This document shows, piece by piece, positions 52,983-61,629 of a stretch of DNA of 64,000 bases. Position 1 is the first letter of the stretch. Every line of letters starts with the position of its first letter. Source of the stretch: Actinomadura rudentiformis (lineage in GTDB: Bacteria > Actinomycetota > Actinomycetes > Streptosporangiales > Streptosporangiaceae); NCBI RefSeq assembly GCF_008923185.1, contig NZ_WBMT01000001.1:1-64000 (forward strand), read 5' to 3'. The translations under genes and the position numbers were made by a program. The notes under the pieces are model-generated. The model was not told the origin of the DNA. It saw only the letters and a list, made by a program, of their open reading frames with translations, and made no database searches.

Positions 52983-53935
52983 CGCCGCACCTCCGTCGCG
53001 GCGTCGCCGACCGCGGCGACGATGTTCTGATACGCCGCGCAGCGGCAGATGTTGCCGCTCATCCATTCGCGGATCTCCGCCTCCGAACCCGTATGGCCCT
53101 CATTGATGCAGGCCACGGCCGACATGATCTGACCAGGGGTGCAGGCACCGCACTGGAACGCGTCGTGCCTGATGAACGCCTCCTGCACCGGGTGCAGTTC
53201 CTCGCCCCGTGCCAGCCCTTCCACCGTGGTGATCTCGGCGCTCCGCGCCATCACGGCCAGGGTCAGGCAGGACTTGATCCGCTCACCGTCGGCCAGCACG
53301 GTGCACGCCCCGCACTCGCCCCGGTCACAGCCCTTCTTGGTGCCGGTCAGGCCGAGACGTTCCCGCAGCGCGTCAAGCAGCGTCACCCGCGGCTCGACGA
53401 CGACCCTGCGCCGCTGCCCGTTGACCGACAAGACGATCTCCACCGTCACCCCGGCGGCGACCGCGGCGGCACGTTCGGTGACGGCCGGGGCCGCTTCCGC
53501 GGTGGCCGGGGCAGCGCCCGCGATCGGCCCGGCCACAGCAGTTCCCGCGGTGGCCGCCGCCATGGATGCGAGCACCGTGCGGCGAGTGTGCCCGGGCCCC
53601 TCCGGCAGGCGCTCGTACAGCTCAGCGATCTTCAGACCCAGCCGCGGGTCCGGGTCGTCGACGATGTCGAACGACAGCTGCTCCGCGATCAGCGGCAGTG
53701 CGATCTGGTCGGCGCGGCGGTGCGCCGGATGCATGAGGTACTCCCAGTAGCCGTCCAGATCCTCGATCACAAAGATGGCCGCCCACTCGTGTTCGCCGCC
53801 GTGGTCCTGGCCGACGATGAAGGACCTTACCGACGGGATGGTCCGCCCCTGGTCGCGCAGGCTTTCGAGGGCGGCTTTGCGCTGTTGCGGTGTGACATCG
53901 GGCTGGAACGTGAATCGAGTGCCGTGGTAGATCAT
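52979..53935 (-). CDS. Dabb domain - Tat-like segment - [2Fe-2S] subunit fusion of the molybdenum hydroxylase
   Basis: 318 residues in three parts. Residues 1-100 are a stress-responsive alpha/beta-barrel (Dabb) domain (YHGTRFTF, ALESLRDQGRTIPSVRSFIVGQ, EWAAIFVIEDLDGYWEYLMHPAHR). Residues 115-148 look like a twin-arginine signal (HTRRTVLASMAAATAGT then AGPIAGAAPA). Residues 165-318 are the 2Fe-2S module with CDRGECGACTVLADGERIKSC and QCGACTPGQIMSA ... GNICRCAAY. In PaoA the Tat signal is at the N-terminus; here it is internal. No ATG, GTG or TTG lies between about residue 69 and the RR pair, so ATG 53935 (GAGGT five bases upstream) is the start. First gene of the operon. Confidence 0.85.
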   Translation of the reverse strand: MIYHGTRFTFQPDVTPQQRKAALESLRDQGRTIPSVRSFIVGQDHGGEHEWAAIFVIEDLDGYWEYLMHPAHRRADQIALPLIAEQLSFDIVDDPDPRLGLKIAELYERLPEGPGHTRRTVLASMAAATAGTAVAGPIAGAAPATAEAAPAVTERAAAVAAGVTVEIVLSVNGQRRRVVVEPRVTLLDALRERLGLTGTKKGCDRGECGACTVLADGERIKSCLTLAVMARSAEITTVEGLARGEELHPVQEAFIRHDAFQCGACTPGQIMSAVACINEGHTGSEAEIREWMSGNICRCAAYQNIVAAVGDAATEVRR

Positions 53936-53945
53936 CGAACACCTC

Positions 53946-53987
53946 GTTATCGACGCTAACGCTGAGACGATAACATCGATAGTTATC
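53946..53987. promoter_or_regulatory. Operator region before the molybdenum hydroxylase operon
   Basis: Two inverted repeats: GTTA-N7-TAAC at 53946-53960 and GATAAC-N7-GTTATC at 53969-53987. On the minus strand the first reads GTTAGCGTCGATAAC, close to GTTAGCATCGACTAT in front of the TetR gene at 49078. Further upstream AACAGAAT (53994-54001) also matches AGCAGAAT at 49053. A shared repressor is inferred. Confidence 0.55.
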
Positions 53988-54263
53988 AGTGACAACAGAA
54001 TCCCGCTATCGGCTGCATCGGGACTTCGGGTGGCGTTGTCGCCCGACCGGTACCTGACCCAGACCCGGCACACGAGTGGGCACGAAACCGACCTTCTACG
54101 TTCACGAGTACGCCGGGAACCTGCGGCAAGCGCTGCCGTATCCAGCGCGGGGCCCCCGTCGATCGTCAGCGTCACGGTCTGGTCTGCGAGCGCGACGACG
54201 TCGTGCATCGAATACGGCCGGGCCCGTGAGCTGGCAGGTGCCATCGGGAGGCTCGGAAAGGCC

Positions 54264-54307
54264 GGACACCGGGTGCGCGGCCCCTTGGGGTTGCGCACCC
54301 GGTGTCC
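54264..54307. terminator. Strong hairpin after the small secreted protein gene
   Basis: Arms 54264-54278 and 54293-54307 pair perfectly over 15 bases (GGACACCGGGTGCGC), and the loop itself contains CCCC-TT-GGGG. It follows the minus-strand gene 54398-54763 and lies upstream of the molybdenum hydroxylase promoter, insulating it. The rest of 53988-54397 holds no recognisable gene. Confidence 0.75.
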
Positions 54308-54397
54308 TGTCCGCACGTGGCGCCTTGTGGGACTTGGCAAATCCCTCGGACGCCTGGCGGGCTCGTCGAAGGCCGGTCCCGTAGGCGCTGCCTTTGA

Positions 54398-54763
54398 TCA
54401 GAGCTGGATCCAGCCTGTGGTGGACGGGTTGCATTGACGGTTTTCACTGCCGGGCCCGGTGCAGACACGGAATTTGACGATGGTGCCTCCGCCCGAAGGA
54501 CCTTCCTCGCCGCATCCGGAGCTGGAGCCGTTCCAATCTCCGACGGAATCGCTGACTCCGTTGGAGGTGACATAGAAGGTGCGTACTCCCCAGTTGTTGC
54601 CGCTGGTGTCGCAGGCGCCTACGCGGGTTTTGCTGGTCCTGACGTAGCCGTAGCCGCCGGAGACGTTCGCGGTCCAGTCGGCGTGCGCGGGTGTGATCCC
54701 GCTGCCCAGCAGGACAGCCGCCAGACCGATCGTGACGGCCGTTCGTTTCCGGGTGATCAACAT
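54398..54763 (-). CDS. Small secreted hypothetical protein
   Basis: 121 residues. ATG 54763 has AGAAAGG upstream and begins a Sec signal peptide (ITRKRTAVTIGLAAVLLGSG, cleavage after PAHA near residue 29). The mature part of about 92 residues is Gly/Ser-rich with aromatic residues (DWTANVSGGYGYVRTSKTRVG, NWGVRTFYVTSNGV, VGDWNGSSSGCG) and four cysteines that could form two disulfides. No family recognised. Followed by a strong terminator, so transcribed alone. Confidence 0.7.
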   Translation of the reverse strand: MLITRKRTAVTIGLAAVLLGSGITPAHADWTANVSGGYGYVRTSKTRVGACDTSGNNWGVRTFYVTSNGVSDSVGDWNGSSSGCGEEGPSGGGTIVKFRVCTGPGSENRQCNPSTTGWIQL

Positions 54764-54986
54764 GGGTGCCTTTCTGCGGGCCGGGACGCCGTCAGGACGC
54801 ACATGCCGTGCGACGCGATGTCGTTGAACAGAACATGCGCCCACGCTCGCCCTCTTGTGGTCCGGCCCGCCCTGGTCGAAAAGGGCGATGAACAGCGCCG
54901 CTTTGGCACTGGTATCGAGAATGCGCCGCGTCGACTCCGATGTCCTTGCCGATCAGTGCCGGTTGGTTGACCGTCCGTGCCAGGGA

Positions 54987-55958
54987 TCAGCCAGGCGATG
55001 GGGGGCGCTGACGACGGTAGTCCTGTGGGCTGAGGCCATAGGTGGCCCGGAAGGCCCTGCTGAAGTGCGCACTGTCGGTGAAGCCCCAGCGGGACGCGAT
55101 CACCTGGACAGGGCGGGAACGCTGCGCGGGATCGGCGAGGTCGTGGCGACAGCGCTCCAGGCGGCTGGCGCGAATCCAGGCGGCGACGGTCATCCCGTGC
55201 GCCTGGAACATCCGATGGAGCTGCCGGATGGAGATGTGATGAGCCGCGGCGATCATCTCGGGGGACAGCGCCGGGTCGCCGAGCCGGTTCCGCACGAACG
55301 AGCGGATCTGGATCATCAGGGTGCGATGCCGAGCCTCGGTCGATTCGGGGCCGGAGGGTTCCAGCCGGTGTTGAAGCAGAACGGCCAGCAGGTCCAGGAG
55401 CGTGCAGGACAGGCGCAGGCGGTCAGCCGGCCGGTAATGGCGGACGTCCTCGGCCAAGCGGTGCAGCATCGTGCCGACCAGTGCGCCTACGCCGTGCCGG
55501 CCGGGCAGGCGGTGGCCCAGAAGAGGTTCAGCGGCGCGCGAGGACATCGGGAGCAGACGTCGCGGAAAGGTCGCCATGATCCATTGGCTGCCCGTGGTTC
55601 TGGATCCTCGCCAGCCGTCGAAGGGACTGGACGTCTCGAACAGCGCCAGATCTCCTGGCGCCAGTTCGGCGTGTCGATGGTGGTGGGCGGTGCCGCTGCG
55701 CCCCCGCAGGTTGAGCACCAGCCGGTATGCGTCTGGATCCGATCGGCGGATCAGCTCGCGCGTTCGACGGAATCGGTACAGGCCGCGGCAGGAGGTCGAC
55801 GCCACCGACAGGTCGCCAAGTTCCGTGCAACCCCACACGGCCCAGAAGTCATCCGGACGAGGGCAATCGAGGAGAACCGGGACCGGCAGATCCCTGACCG
55901 CCTCCTGAAACCGTTCAAAACGCTCGATCGACGGAAAGTCATCGCTATTGATCAGCAT
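54987..55958 (-). CDS. AraC family transcriptional regulator (AraC-binding-like N domain)
   Basis: 323 residues. N-terminal AraC_binding_2-like domain (FEAV-type start, LGDLSVASTSCRGLYRFRRT, YRLVLNLRGRSG, ELAPGDLALFETSSPFDG). C-terminal helix-turn-helix pair: IAAAHHISIRQLHRMFQAHGMTVAAWIRASRLERCRHDL and ASRWGFTDSAHFSRAFRATYGLSPQDYR. ATG 55958 follows GGGGGA. Isolated; its target is not evident. Confidence 0.88.
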   Translation of the reverse strand: MLINSDDFPSIERFERFQEAVRDLPVPVLLDCPRPDDFWAVWGCTELGDLSVASTSCRGLYRFRRTRELIRRSDPDAYRLVLNLRGRSGTAHHHRHAELAPGDLALFETSSPFDGWRGSRTTGSQWIMATFPRRLLPMSSRAAEPLLGHRLPGRHGVGALVGTMLHRLAEDVRHYRPADRLRLSCTLLDLLAVLLQHRLEPSGPESTEARHRTLMIQIRSFVRNRLGDPALSPEMIAAAHHISIRQLHRMFQAHGMTVAAWIRASRLERCRHDLADPAQRSRPVQVIASRWGFTDSAHFSRAFRATYGLSPQDYRRQRPPSPG

Positions 55959-56304
55959 TGGAATCCCCCGTGCTTTGCGCGGAAAGCCACATCACTGAGA
56001 ACACCACGCCGGCTGACCCGGTGCACGATCTGACCCAAGCCGGTCACAGAGACCGAAAGCGGGCGCGCCGATCCGAGGAACGAACGCGGGCACCAGCACC
56101 TGGCCGGCCGCCCAGCCGCGCCGTTCCGAGCCAGAGGACCTCACTGCCCAATGGCTTGCGAGCCAGCTCAGCCGAACATCTCATAGCCGAACCCGACTGA
56201 GCACATCAACCGGTACGCCGACACCAGTACGAGTAATCCCAGCTTGTCGCGTCCAGGGCCGAGTTCCATACCGCTTCCTCCTGCCGGGCCGTTTCCTGGT
56301 CGCC
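55959..56304. other. Intergenic region, nothing recognised
   Basis: 346 bases without a credible gene or clear signal, between divergent AraC gene and a decayed frame. Several short frames exist in both directions but none resembles a protein family. Confidence 0.4.
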
Positions 56305-56736
56305 ATGCGGGATCTCCCGATGACGGTGTCGCCGGAGTGGGCGCCGGTGGGCCACACAGAGGTGCGCCTGAGGTCGAGGAACTGGGACCATGCCGATGTG
56401 GCTGGAGACATAGAGTTCTTTCTCGCCCCAGATGACGAGGCTGCTGCCGCGACGCAGCTGAGAGGCTCTGGTCGACCCATCCATCCGTCGTGGGCCACGA
56501 CTTCGACCCGGACGACGCCGTCGTTGAGTGGGATGTGTACTTCGAAGCGCCGTCTCCCAAGCTCCCAGCCACGTGAGCAGCTCTACTCATGGGAATGGCC
56601 CACCTGGGTCGCGCCAATACTCAAAGACGGCATCGGCGTCTTCACGTTTCCGGCAAGACTGACTCGCGCGCTCGCCAACACCGACTCCGGCGAACCTCAC
56701 GAACTTGCCACGCGCTGGTCCGAGCGACTCAGGTAG
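56305..56736 (+). pseudogene. Unknown protein, frameshifted
   Basis: The frame starts with a coding-like part (WAPVGHTEVRLRSRNWDHADV, FFLAPDDEAAAATQL) and ends with one (LYSWEWPTWVAPILKDGIGV, PARLTRALANTDSGEPHEL). Between them the protein-like text is in the next frame: SVVGHDFDPDDAVVEWDVYFEAPSP. Two compensating shifts, near 56480 and 56570, are therefore needed. The family is not recognised. Best read as a decaying gene, though a sequencing problem is possible. Confidence 0.45.
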
Positions 56737-56825
56737 GCCGACAGAGACGACATGACCAACGACGCTCCCGGGGTCAGCGCCACCGGAATCCGATCACTCA
56801 CCACGCCAGAACGGGTCGATCCGCT

Positions 56826-56955
56826 GTGGAGGAGTTCACCCAGGAGCTGGCTGAGATCGTGCAACGGGTCGCGGCACTGGACATCGGGAAGGCCGAGCTG
56901 GTGGCGTGTGTGCGGGTGCCGCATGACCGCGACCCGGGTAAGCGCCGGCAGCAGG
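56826..56955 (+). pseudogene. IS110-family transposase, 5' remnant
   Basis: GTG 56826 opens EEFTQELAEIVQRVAALDIG then KAELVACVRVPHDRDPGKRRQQV, the usual N-terminus of IS110-type (DEDD) transposases including the first catalytic Asp in LDIGK. Similarity stops at about 56955 and the remaining 330 residues are missing. Confidence 0.7.
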
Positions 56956-57173
56956 TGCCACCAGCCACCCCCGCTATCGTCTGCGCGCCGTCCCAAGCCC
57001 GCACCGGACGCGGCCCGCGCACCCGTGGCCTGCATAGAGGTCCAGGACACCGGCAATAAGGAGTGGCACTAATCGGCGTGTCACAGGCCCATGGCTGTGA
57101 AACCGCTAGGTCCGGCGGCGGGTATGACCCTTGCCGACAGCCGGGGCGATGCGCGGCGCGAAGGGGCGCGGCG

Positions 57174-57575
57174 ATGCAGTGGCCGAAGGTGTCGGATGTG
57201 GTGGCGACGGTGCTGGCGCTTGGGGTGCTGGCCGCCGTATGGGGTGCGGTGCAGTGGGCGCCAGGTGACACGCTGCGGTGGCTGTTGGCCGGTGCGGCGG
57301 TGCTCGGTGCGGCAGCGCTGGTGATGTGGGGGCTGCTGGGGCCAGGCTCGCGGTGGCTGGCGGGCGAGCACACCGAGGGGTTCTACAACCGCCGCGGACG
57401 CCACTCCGCCCTGGACTACATGACACCGCAAGAGTTCGAAACCACCACCCCACCTGCCGAACCCGATCCCCTCACCCGCGAGTCCGTAAAACCGGGGCAA
57501 CATCAACGTCGCCGTGGAACGGGGGAAGCTCATGAGCCGGCGATGCTGGGGTGGAGCGGTGTCGTCTTTCGGTGA
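57174..57575 (+). pseudogene. Small two-helix membrane protein fused to an IS3-type transposase end
   Basis: ATG 57174 has AAGGGG at good distance. The first 62 residues form a membrane protein (VSDVVATVLALGVLAAVWGAV and WLLAGAAVLGAAALVMWGLLG). From about 57369 the same frame reads TEGFYNRRGRHSALDYMTPQEFE, the conserved C-terminus of IS3/IS150 OrfB transposases. The ORF is therefore probably a small gene whose end was replaced by an insertion-sequence remnant. Whether the chimera is made is unknown. Confidence 0.55.
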
Positions 57576-57611
57576 CTTCACGTTCGCACGCGGCTGGCTT
57601 GCCGTTTTCGG

Positions 57612-58388
57612 TCAGCTGGGTCGGGTGAGGGTGTCGATCGCGGTGATGTCTTCGGCGGCAAGGGTGAGGTGTTCCAGGTCGAGGTTGGCGGTGATGCGTT
57701 CTCGGCGTGATGACCTGGGGAGGATGACGATGTCGTGTTGCAGATGCCAGCGCAGGACGACTTGGGCGGGGGTGACTGCGTGACGTTCAGCGATTCCGGT
57801 GAGGACCGGGTGGCGCAGGTCGGTGTTTTTCAGGCCGCTGTAGCCTTCGACGACCACTCCTCGGCGACGGTGCTGGTCCAGCAAGGCGGGGTCGTGTTGT
57901 CCCGGGCTCCATGGGATCTGGTTGACCGCCGGTTGCTGTCCGGTGGCTTTGGTCAGCAGGTCGATCTGGGCCGGGCTGTAGTTGCTGACCCCGACGGTGC
58001 GGACCAGTCCCGCGTCCTTGGCGGACACCAGTTCCTGCCAGGTCGAGACGAGCTCGTCGCGGCCGGTCGGCCAGTGGATCAGCCAAAGATCCACATAGTC
58101 GGTGTCGAGCTGGCGGAGGCTGGCCTCCAGGGTGCGGCGGGCATGCCGTGCGTCCTGTGGGCGCAGTTTGGTGGTGATGAAGATTTGCTCTCGGTCCACG
58201 CCGCTGTCCTTGACGGCCCTGCCGACCTGTGACTCGTTCTGGTACAGCGTGGCGGTATCGACATGCCGGTAGCCGACTTCCAGCGCGGCGCGCACGGACT
58301 CGTAGGCGGTGTCGCCGCGCAGCTGCCAGGTACCGAAACCGATCAACGGCAGCGCGATATCACCAGGAAGCTTCGTCGTCCAAGTCAT
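57612..58388 (-). CDS. Aldo/keto reductase
   Basis: 258 residues, typical length for the 2,5-diketo-D-gluconate reductase branch. PLIGFGTWQLRGD, GYRHVDTATLYQNESQVGRAV (catalytic Asp and Tyr), ITTKLRPQDA (Lys), VDLWLIHWP (His), VRTVGVSNYSPAQI and VILPRSSRRERITANLDL give the full DYKH tetrad and the NADPH site. Reduces aldehydes or ketones; substrate unknown. ATG 58388 is favoured over ATG 58397 because the GGGAGAG box would otherwise abut the start. Confidence 0.9.
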   Translation of the reverse strand: MTWTTKLPGDIALPLIGFGTWQLRGDTAYESVRAALEVGYRHVDTATLYQNESQVGRAVKDSGVDREQIFITTKLRPQDARHARRTLEASLRQLDTDYVDLWLIHWPTGRDELVSTWQELVSAKDAGLVRTVGVSNYSPAQIDLLTKATGQQPAVNQIPWSPGQHDPALLDQHRRRGVVVEGYSGLKNTDLRHPVLTGIAERHAVTPAQVVLRWHLQHDIVILPRSSRRERITANLDLEHLTLAAEDITAIDTLTRPS

Positions 58389-58650
58389 ACATGGCATTCT
58401 CTCCCCGCGCCTTGATCGACGACACGCGCCACGGCCGCCATGACAGTTGCGCAGCGAGATCGACACCAACCCGTCCGCGCTCTACCGCTGTATGAGAGTC
58501 AATGATCAAGACACTCGGCGGCGGACGCTAGGTATCCGCTCAGTCCGCGTGCTGTGAGGCGGTGCCAGAAGTCGACCTCGTTCAGCGTCCCAGGAATCGC
58601 GATCCATCCTTCGGTACTGGCTGCTTCGGCGCGGTCGATACCGTGTCGGC

Positions 58651-59049
58651 ATGCCGAGCGATGACAGCACGATCGGGGACGATCCGCTCGCCGACGGGAT
58701 GGCCCTGTCCTTGCGGCTGCGGCGCGATTTCACGGTGACCGACGCCGACCGTCTCCTCACGGCCGCGCGCCGCATCTACCGCGAACTCCATCCGGATACG
58801 AGCGCCGACGAAGCCGCCGGAACGGTGACCTGCGCCGCAGACGCGTTGTTCGTCATCCTTGAGCACGCCGGCCTGCTCGGCGACGCAGTCGACGACCGGC
58901 TCTCCGGTCACGCCGCTGACGGGCTCGCGATCGGTGGATGGCGCGCGCAGATCGTCCTCGGCGAACCGGCTCCCTTGTCGCCCGAACCCAGGAGCGACTG
59001 CCTTCGCGGTGACGTCTTCGCACTCCCGCGCCGTGACCACGAACTCTGA
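58651..59049 (+). CDS. Hypothetical protein, 132 aa
   Basis: The frame from ATG 58651 encodes a soluble helical protein: SLRLRRDFTVTDADRLLTAAR, YRELHPDTSADEAAGTVTCAADALFVILEHAG, GWRAQIVLGEPAPLSPE, DCLRGDVFALPR. The composition and codon use are like real genes of this genome, and similar conserved hypotheticals exist in streptomycetes to my recollection. No function can be named. There is no obvious ribosome-binding site. Confidence 0.6.
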   Translation: MPSDDSTIGDDPLADGMALSLRLRRDFTVTDADRLLTAARRIYRELHPDTSADEAAGTVTCAADALFVILEHAGLLGDAVDDRLSGHAADGLAIGGWRAQIVLGEPAPLSPEPRSDCLRGDVFALPRRDHEL

Positions 59050-59358
59050 CCACGGCGCGGACGATCGCTGTCCGCCCAACGCACTCATCTGCCGCAGCCG
59101 GCGCCTGCTTGGCCCTCGATCGGACTCGTCCGCCAGTGGTGACCGGCGGTTCCTCGGCCAGTTGGCTGCGGCGAGGCGTCGGTGGTGGTCATTCGCAGCG
59201 CGGTGCCTGGTCGCGAAGCTCGTCGCCGAGTCTGGTCGACGGCCGGCGAGGTGGCCGCCGGGGTTGTCGTTCCTGCTCCGGGCCGCCTCCTGCAACTCGC
59301 TTAGCATGACCTACTGGGGTGCCCTGCATGAGAGAGGCGTATCACCTGGGAGGGAACG
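59050..59358. other. Intergenic region, nothing recognised
   Basis: 309 bases with no credible gene. The right end contains the ribosome-binding site GGGAGGG of the next gene. Confidence 0.4.
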
Positions 59359-59952
59359 ATGTTGTTCAGGAGGGAGGTCCTTGAGGGGATCGCGGGCGGG
59401 CGGATCGACCGGGTGTTCCGGGTGTGGGCTGAGCCCCGGGTCCGCGCGGGGAGCACCCAGCGCACCTGGGCGGGGATCATCGTCATCGACTCGGTCACGG
59501 CCGTCACCCCCGAGGAGATCACCGAGGAGGACGCCCTGCGTTCGGGCTTCACAAGCCGCGCGGCCCTGCTCACCGCCCTGTCCAAGAGCACCAAGGAGGG
59601 CGGCTACCACCGCGTCATGCTCCATCTGGGCGGACCCGACCCCCGATCGGAGCTGGCCGGGAACGCCGACCTGACCGACCAGGAACTGGCCGACCTCAAA
59701 ACCGCCCTGGACACCGTCGACATCCGCAGCCACCGCGCCCCCTGGACCCGCGAGGTCCTGCGCCTCATTGAGGAACACCCCGGCCTGCGCGCCGTGGACC
59801 TGGCCGAACAACTGGGCCGCGACAAACTCCCTTTCAAGGCCGACGTCCGCCGCCTCAAAGCCCTCGGCCTCACCGAAAGCCTGGAGACCGGTTACCGCCT
59901 CTCTCCGCGCGGCAAAGCCCTCATGGCCTACCTCCGGTCCTCGGCCGAATGA
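59359..59952 (+). CDS. ASCH/PUA-like domain protein with C-terminal winged helix
   Basis: 197 residues; ATG 59359 is preceded by GGGAGGG. The N-terminal 110 residues look like an ASCH fold (EGIAGGRIDRVFRVWAEPRV, GSTQRTWAGIIVIDSVTAVTPEEIT, RVMLHLGGPDPR). The C-terminal 75 residues look like a winged helix (REVLRLIEEHPGLRAVDLAEQLG, FKADVRRLKALGLTESLETGYRLSPRG). ASCH domains are thought to bind RNA or modified bases; with a winged helix it could be a regulator. A stand-alone gene beside decayed DNA. Confidence 0.7.
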   Translation: MLFRREVLEGIAGGRIDRVFRVWAEPRVRAGSTQRTWAGIIVIDSVTAVTPEEITEEDALRSGFTSRAALLTALSKSTKEGGYHRVMLHLGGPDPRSELAGNADLTDQELADLKTALDTVDIRSHRAPWTREVLRLIEEHPGLRAVDLAEQLGRDKLPFKADVRRLKALGLTESLETGYRLSPRGKALMAYLRSSAE

Positions 59953-60172
59953 TCCATCACGGGTGCTGCTTCAGCCCTGACATCGGCTCCTGCCGCCGCC
60001 CGTGTGGTTGGGCTTGGTTCTGAGCAGTCCGGGTCCGGCGATTTTGGGGCGTCGGTCTCGTGGCGGGGTCCGTGGACTGCTGGAGCGGTGGTCTGGATCG
60101 GCGGAGACTGTCGAGCCATGGGTGGTAAAGGCGGATCCACCGGCTGGACGATCGTGGCCGGATCGGGGAGGA

Positions 60173-60208
60173 CGGAGCACAGCTCTTCCGTGGAAGAGCT
60201 GTGCTCCG
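60173..60208. terminator. Perfect 17-bp hairpin
   Basis: Arms 60173-60189 and 60192-60208 are exactly complementary with a two-base centre. It lies 70 bases after the stop of the minus-strand secreted protein gene. The rest of 59953-60277 has no recognisable gene. Confidence 0.7.
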
Positions 60209-60277
60209 CGCCGGTCCCGGGCTGCGGTACGTCGAGATCGCGCGGCCCTGATGTTGGGGTGTGAGAGGCGTGGCGGG

Positions 60278-61366
60278 TCAGCGGCCGTACTTGAGGATCA
60301 CACCGTTGCCGGAGGACTCGCCTACCGCCCAGGGAGCAGCGACCTGGTGGACCTGCAGGCCCGCCTTCTTGGGCAGTGCGACCTTGTGCCAGCGGCCCTT
60401 GGTGTAGCGCAGCAGGTGGCGGGTGGTCTCGGTGTCACGGAAGGCGGGAACGGCCCAGACGCCGCCGCTGCCGTCGGCGGTGACGGTCAGCAGTGCACGG
60501 ACGCCGCCCGCGGTCGGCGGGTTCACACGCCGCCACTTCTTGCCGTTGTAGTGCAGCGCGAGCGGCGAGCTGGTCCATTGGGTGCCCTGGCGCCGGGTCA
60601 CGTCACCGACGACCCACACGTCCTTGGCCGAGCGGGCGCGCACATCGCGGAGGTACGCGTAGTGCTCCTCGGTGTTCGGCAGGCCGGGAATCTTGATCTG
60701 CTTCCAGGCGCGGCCGTTCCAGCGGGCCACGAGCGAACAGGGCGCCATGGCACATCCGGTGGGGCCGGCGCCGACAGCCCAGATGTCGCGTGCCGACACC
60801 GCATCGGCCTCCCCCAGTGCGAACCCGGGCGATGGCATGCGCTTCCAGGTGCGGCCGTTGAAGTTCCAGGTGCCGACCCCGGCCCCGACGTTGTTGTAAC
60901 CGAAGACCCAGACGTTGTTCTTGCCGAGTACGAGCGCGTCGCTCAGCAGACCCTCGTCGGGGCTCCACCGCTTGGACACCGTCCACTTGCGGCCGTTCCA
61001 GCGCAGCGCGAACGAGGTGGTGTCCTCGTCTCCGCCACCGCCGAACGCCCAGACGTTGTCCCGGGCACTCGCGCCGGCGGTGGTGATCTGGCGGGGGGCG
61101 TCCACTGGCTTCGGCAGCGCCACCTTCGACCACTTACGGCCGTTCCAGTGCCGGGCCACCAGGGCCCGGCGATTGCCGTTCTGCACGGCGCCGAAGGCCC
61201 ACGCGTTGGACCGGCTGACCGACACCACCGAAGTCAGCCGGTCCGGCTGCTTCTCGGTGCTGGTGAGGACGGCCCGCCAGCGCGGCGCGGCGGCCATCGC
61301 GTCGGGCGTGAGGGATAACGAGAGGCCGACTACGACGCTGCCGGCCAGCACACGCTTGTAAGGCAA
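60278..61366 (-). CDS. Secreted repeat protein (propeller-like WxxxG repeats)
   Basis: About 362 residues. TTG 61366 has GAAGGG eight bases upstream and starts a signal peptide (YKRVLAGSVVVGLSLSL to AMAA). The mature protein has repeating units with the phrases RHWNGRKWSKVALP, RWNGRKWTVS, NFNGRTWKRMPSP, RWNGRAWKQIKIP, HYNGKKWRRVNPP and YTKGRWHKVALP, alternating with NVWAFG / DIWAVG / DVWVVG strands. Six or seven such units suggest a beta-propeller. No catalytic motif or known partner. A strong hairpin ends the transcript. Confidence 0.75.
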   Translation of the reverse strand: MPYKRVLAGSVVVGLSLSLTPDAMAAAPRWRAVLTSTEKQPDRLTSVVSVSRSNAWAFGAVQNGNRRALVARHWNGRKWSKVALPKPVDAPRQITTAGASARDNVWAFGGGGDEDTTSFALRWNGRKWTVSKRWSPDEGLLSDALVLGKNNVWVFGYNNVGAGVGTWNFNGRTWKRMPSPGFALGEADAVSARDIWAVGAGPTGCAMAPCSLVARWNGRAWKQIKIPGLPNTEEHYAYLRDVRARSAKDVWVVGDVTRRQGTQWTSSPLALHYNGKKWRRVNPPTAGGVRALLTVTADGSGGVWAVPAFRDTETTRHLLRYTKGRWHKVALPKKAGLQVHQVAAPWAVGESSGNGVILKYGR

Positions 61367-61629
61367 GGGGCATCCCTTCTCGGTGACCGCCCCAGGGACG
61401 GGTAAGCGGGGCCCAGGAACAAAGCGGTCACGATTTCTGACGCACACAACGATCATTCGGTTTACCCAGCGCGTGTGCGGCGCGGTCGGTGGGTCATGGT
61501 GCCGAGGGCATGAACTGGCTGGGCAAGCCGTCCAGCAGATGGCTCAACAGACCGTAACCTGTCGGTGCCGAAAACTGTGTCACCGAGCTTGACCTGCGAA
61601 AATCTGCTGTCTGGTTGTTCGGCACGAGG

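Noticed and set aside
53988..54260. Minus-strand text MHDVVALADQTVTLTIDGG considered as a gene start
   Set aside because: The frame runs into the operator and the Dabb gene without matching a family and lacks a ribosome-binding site.
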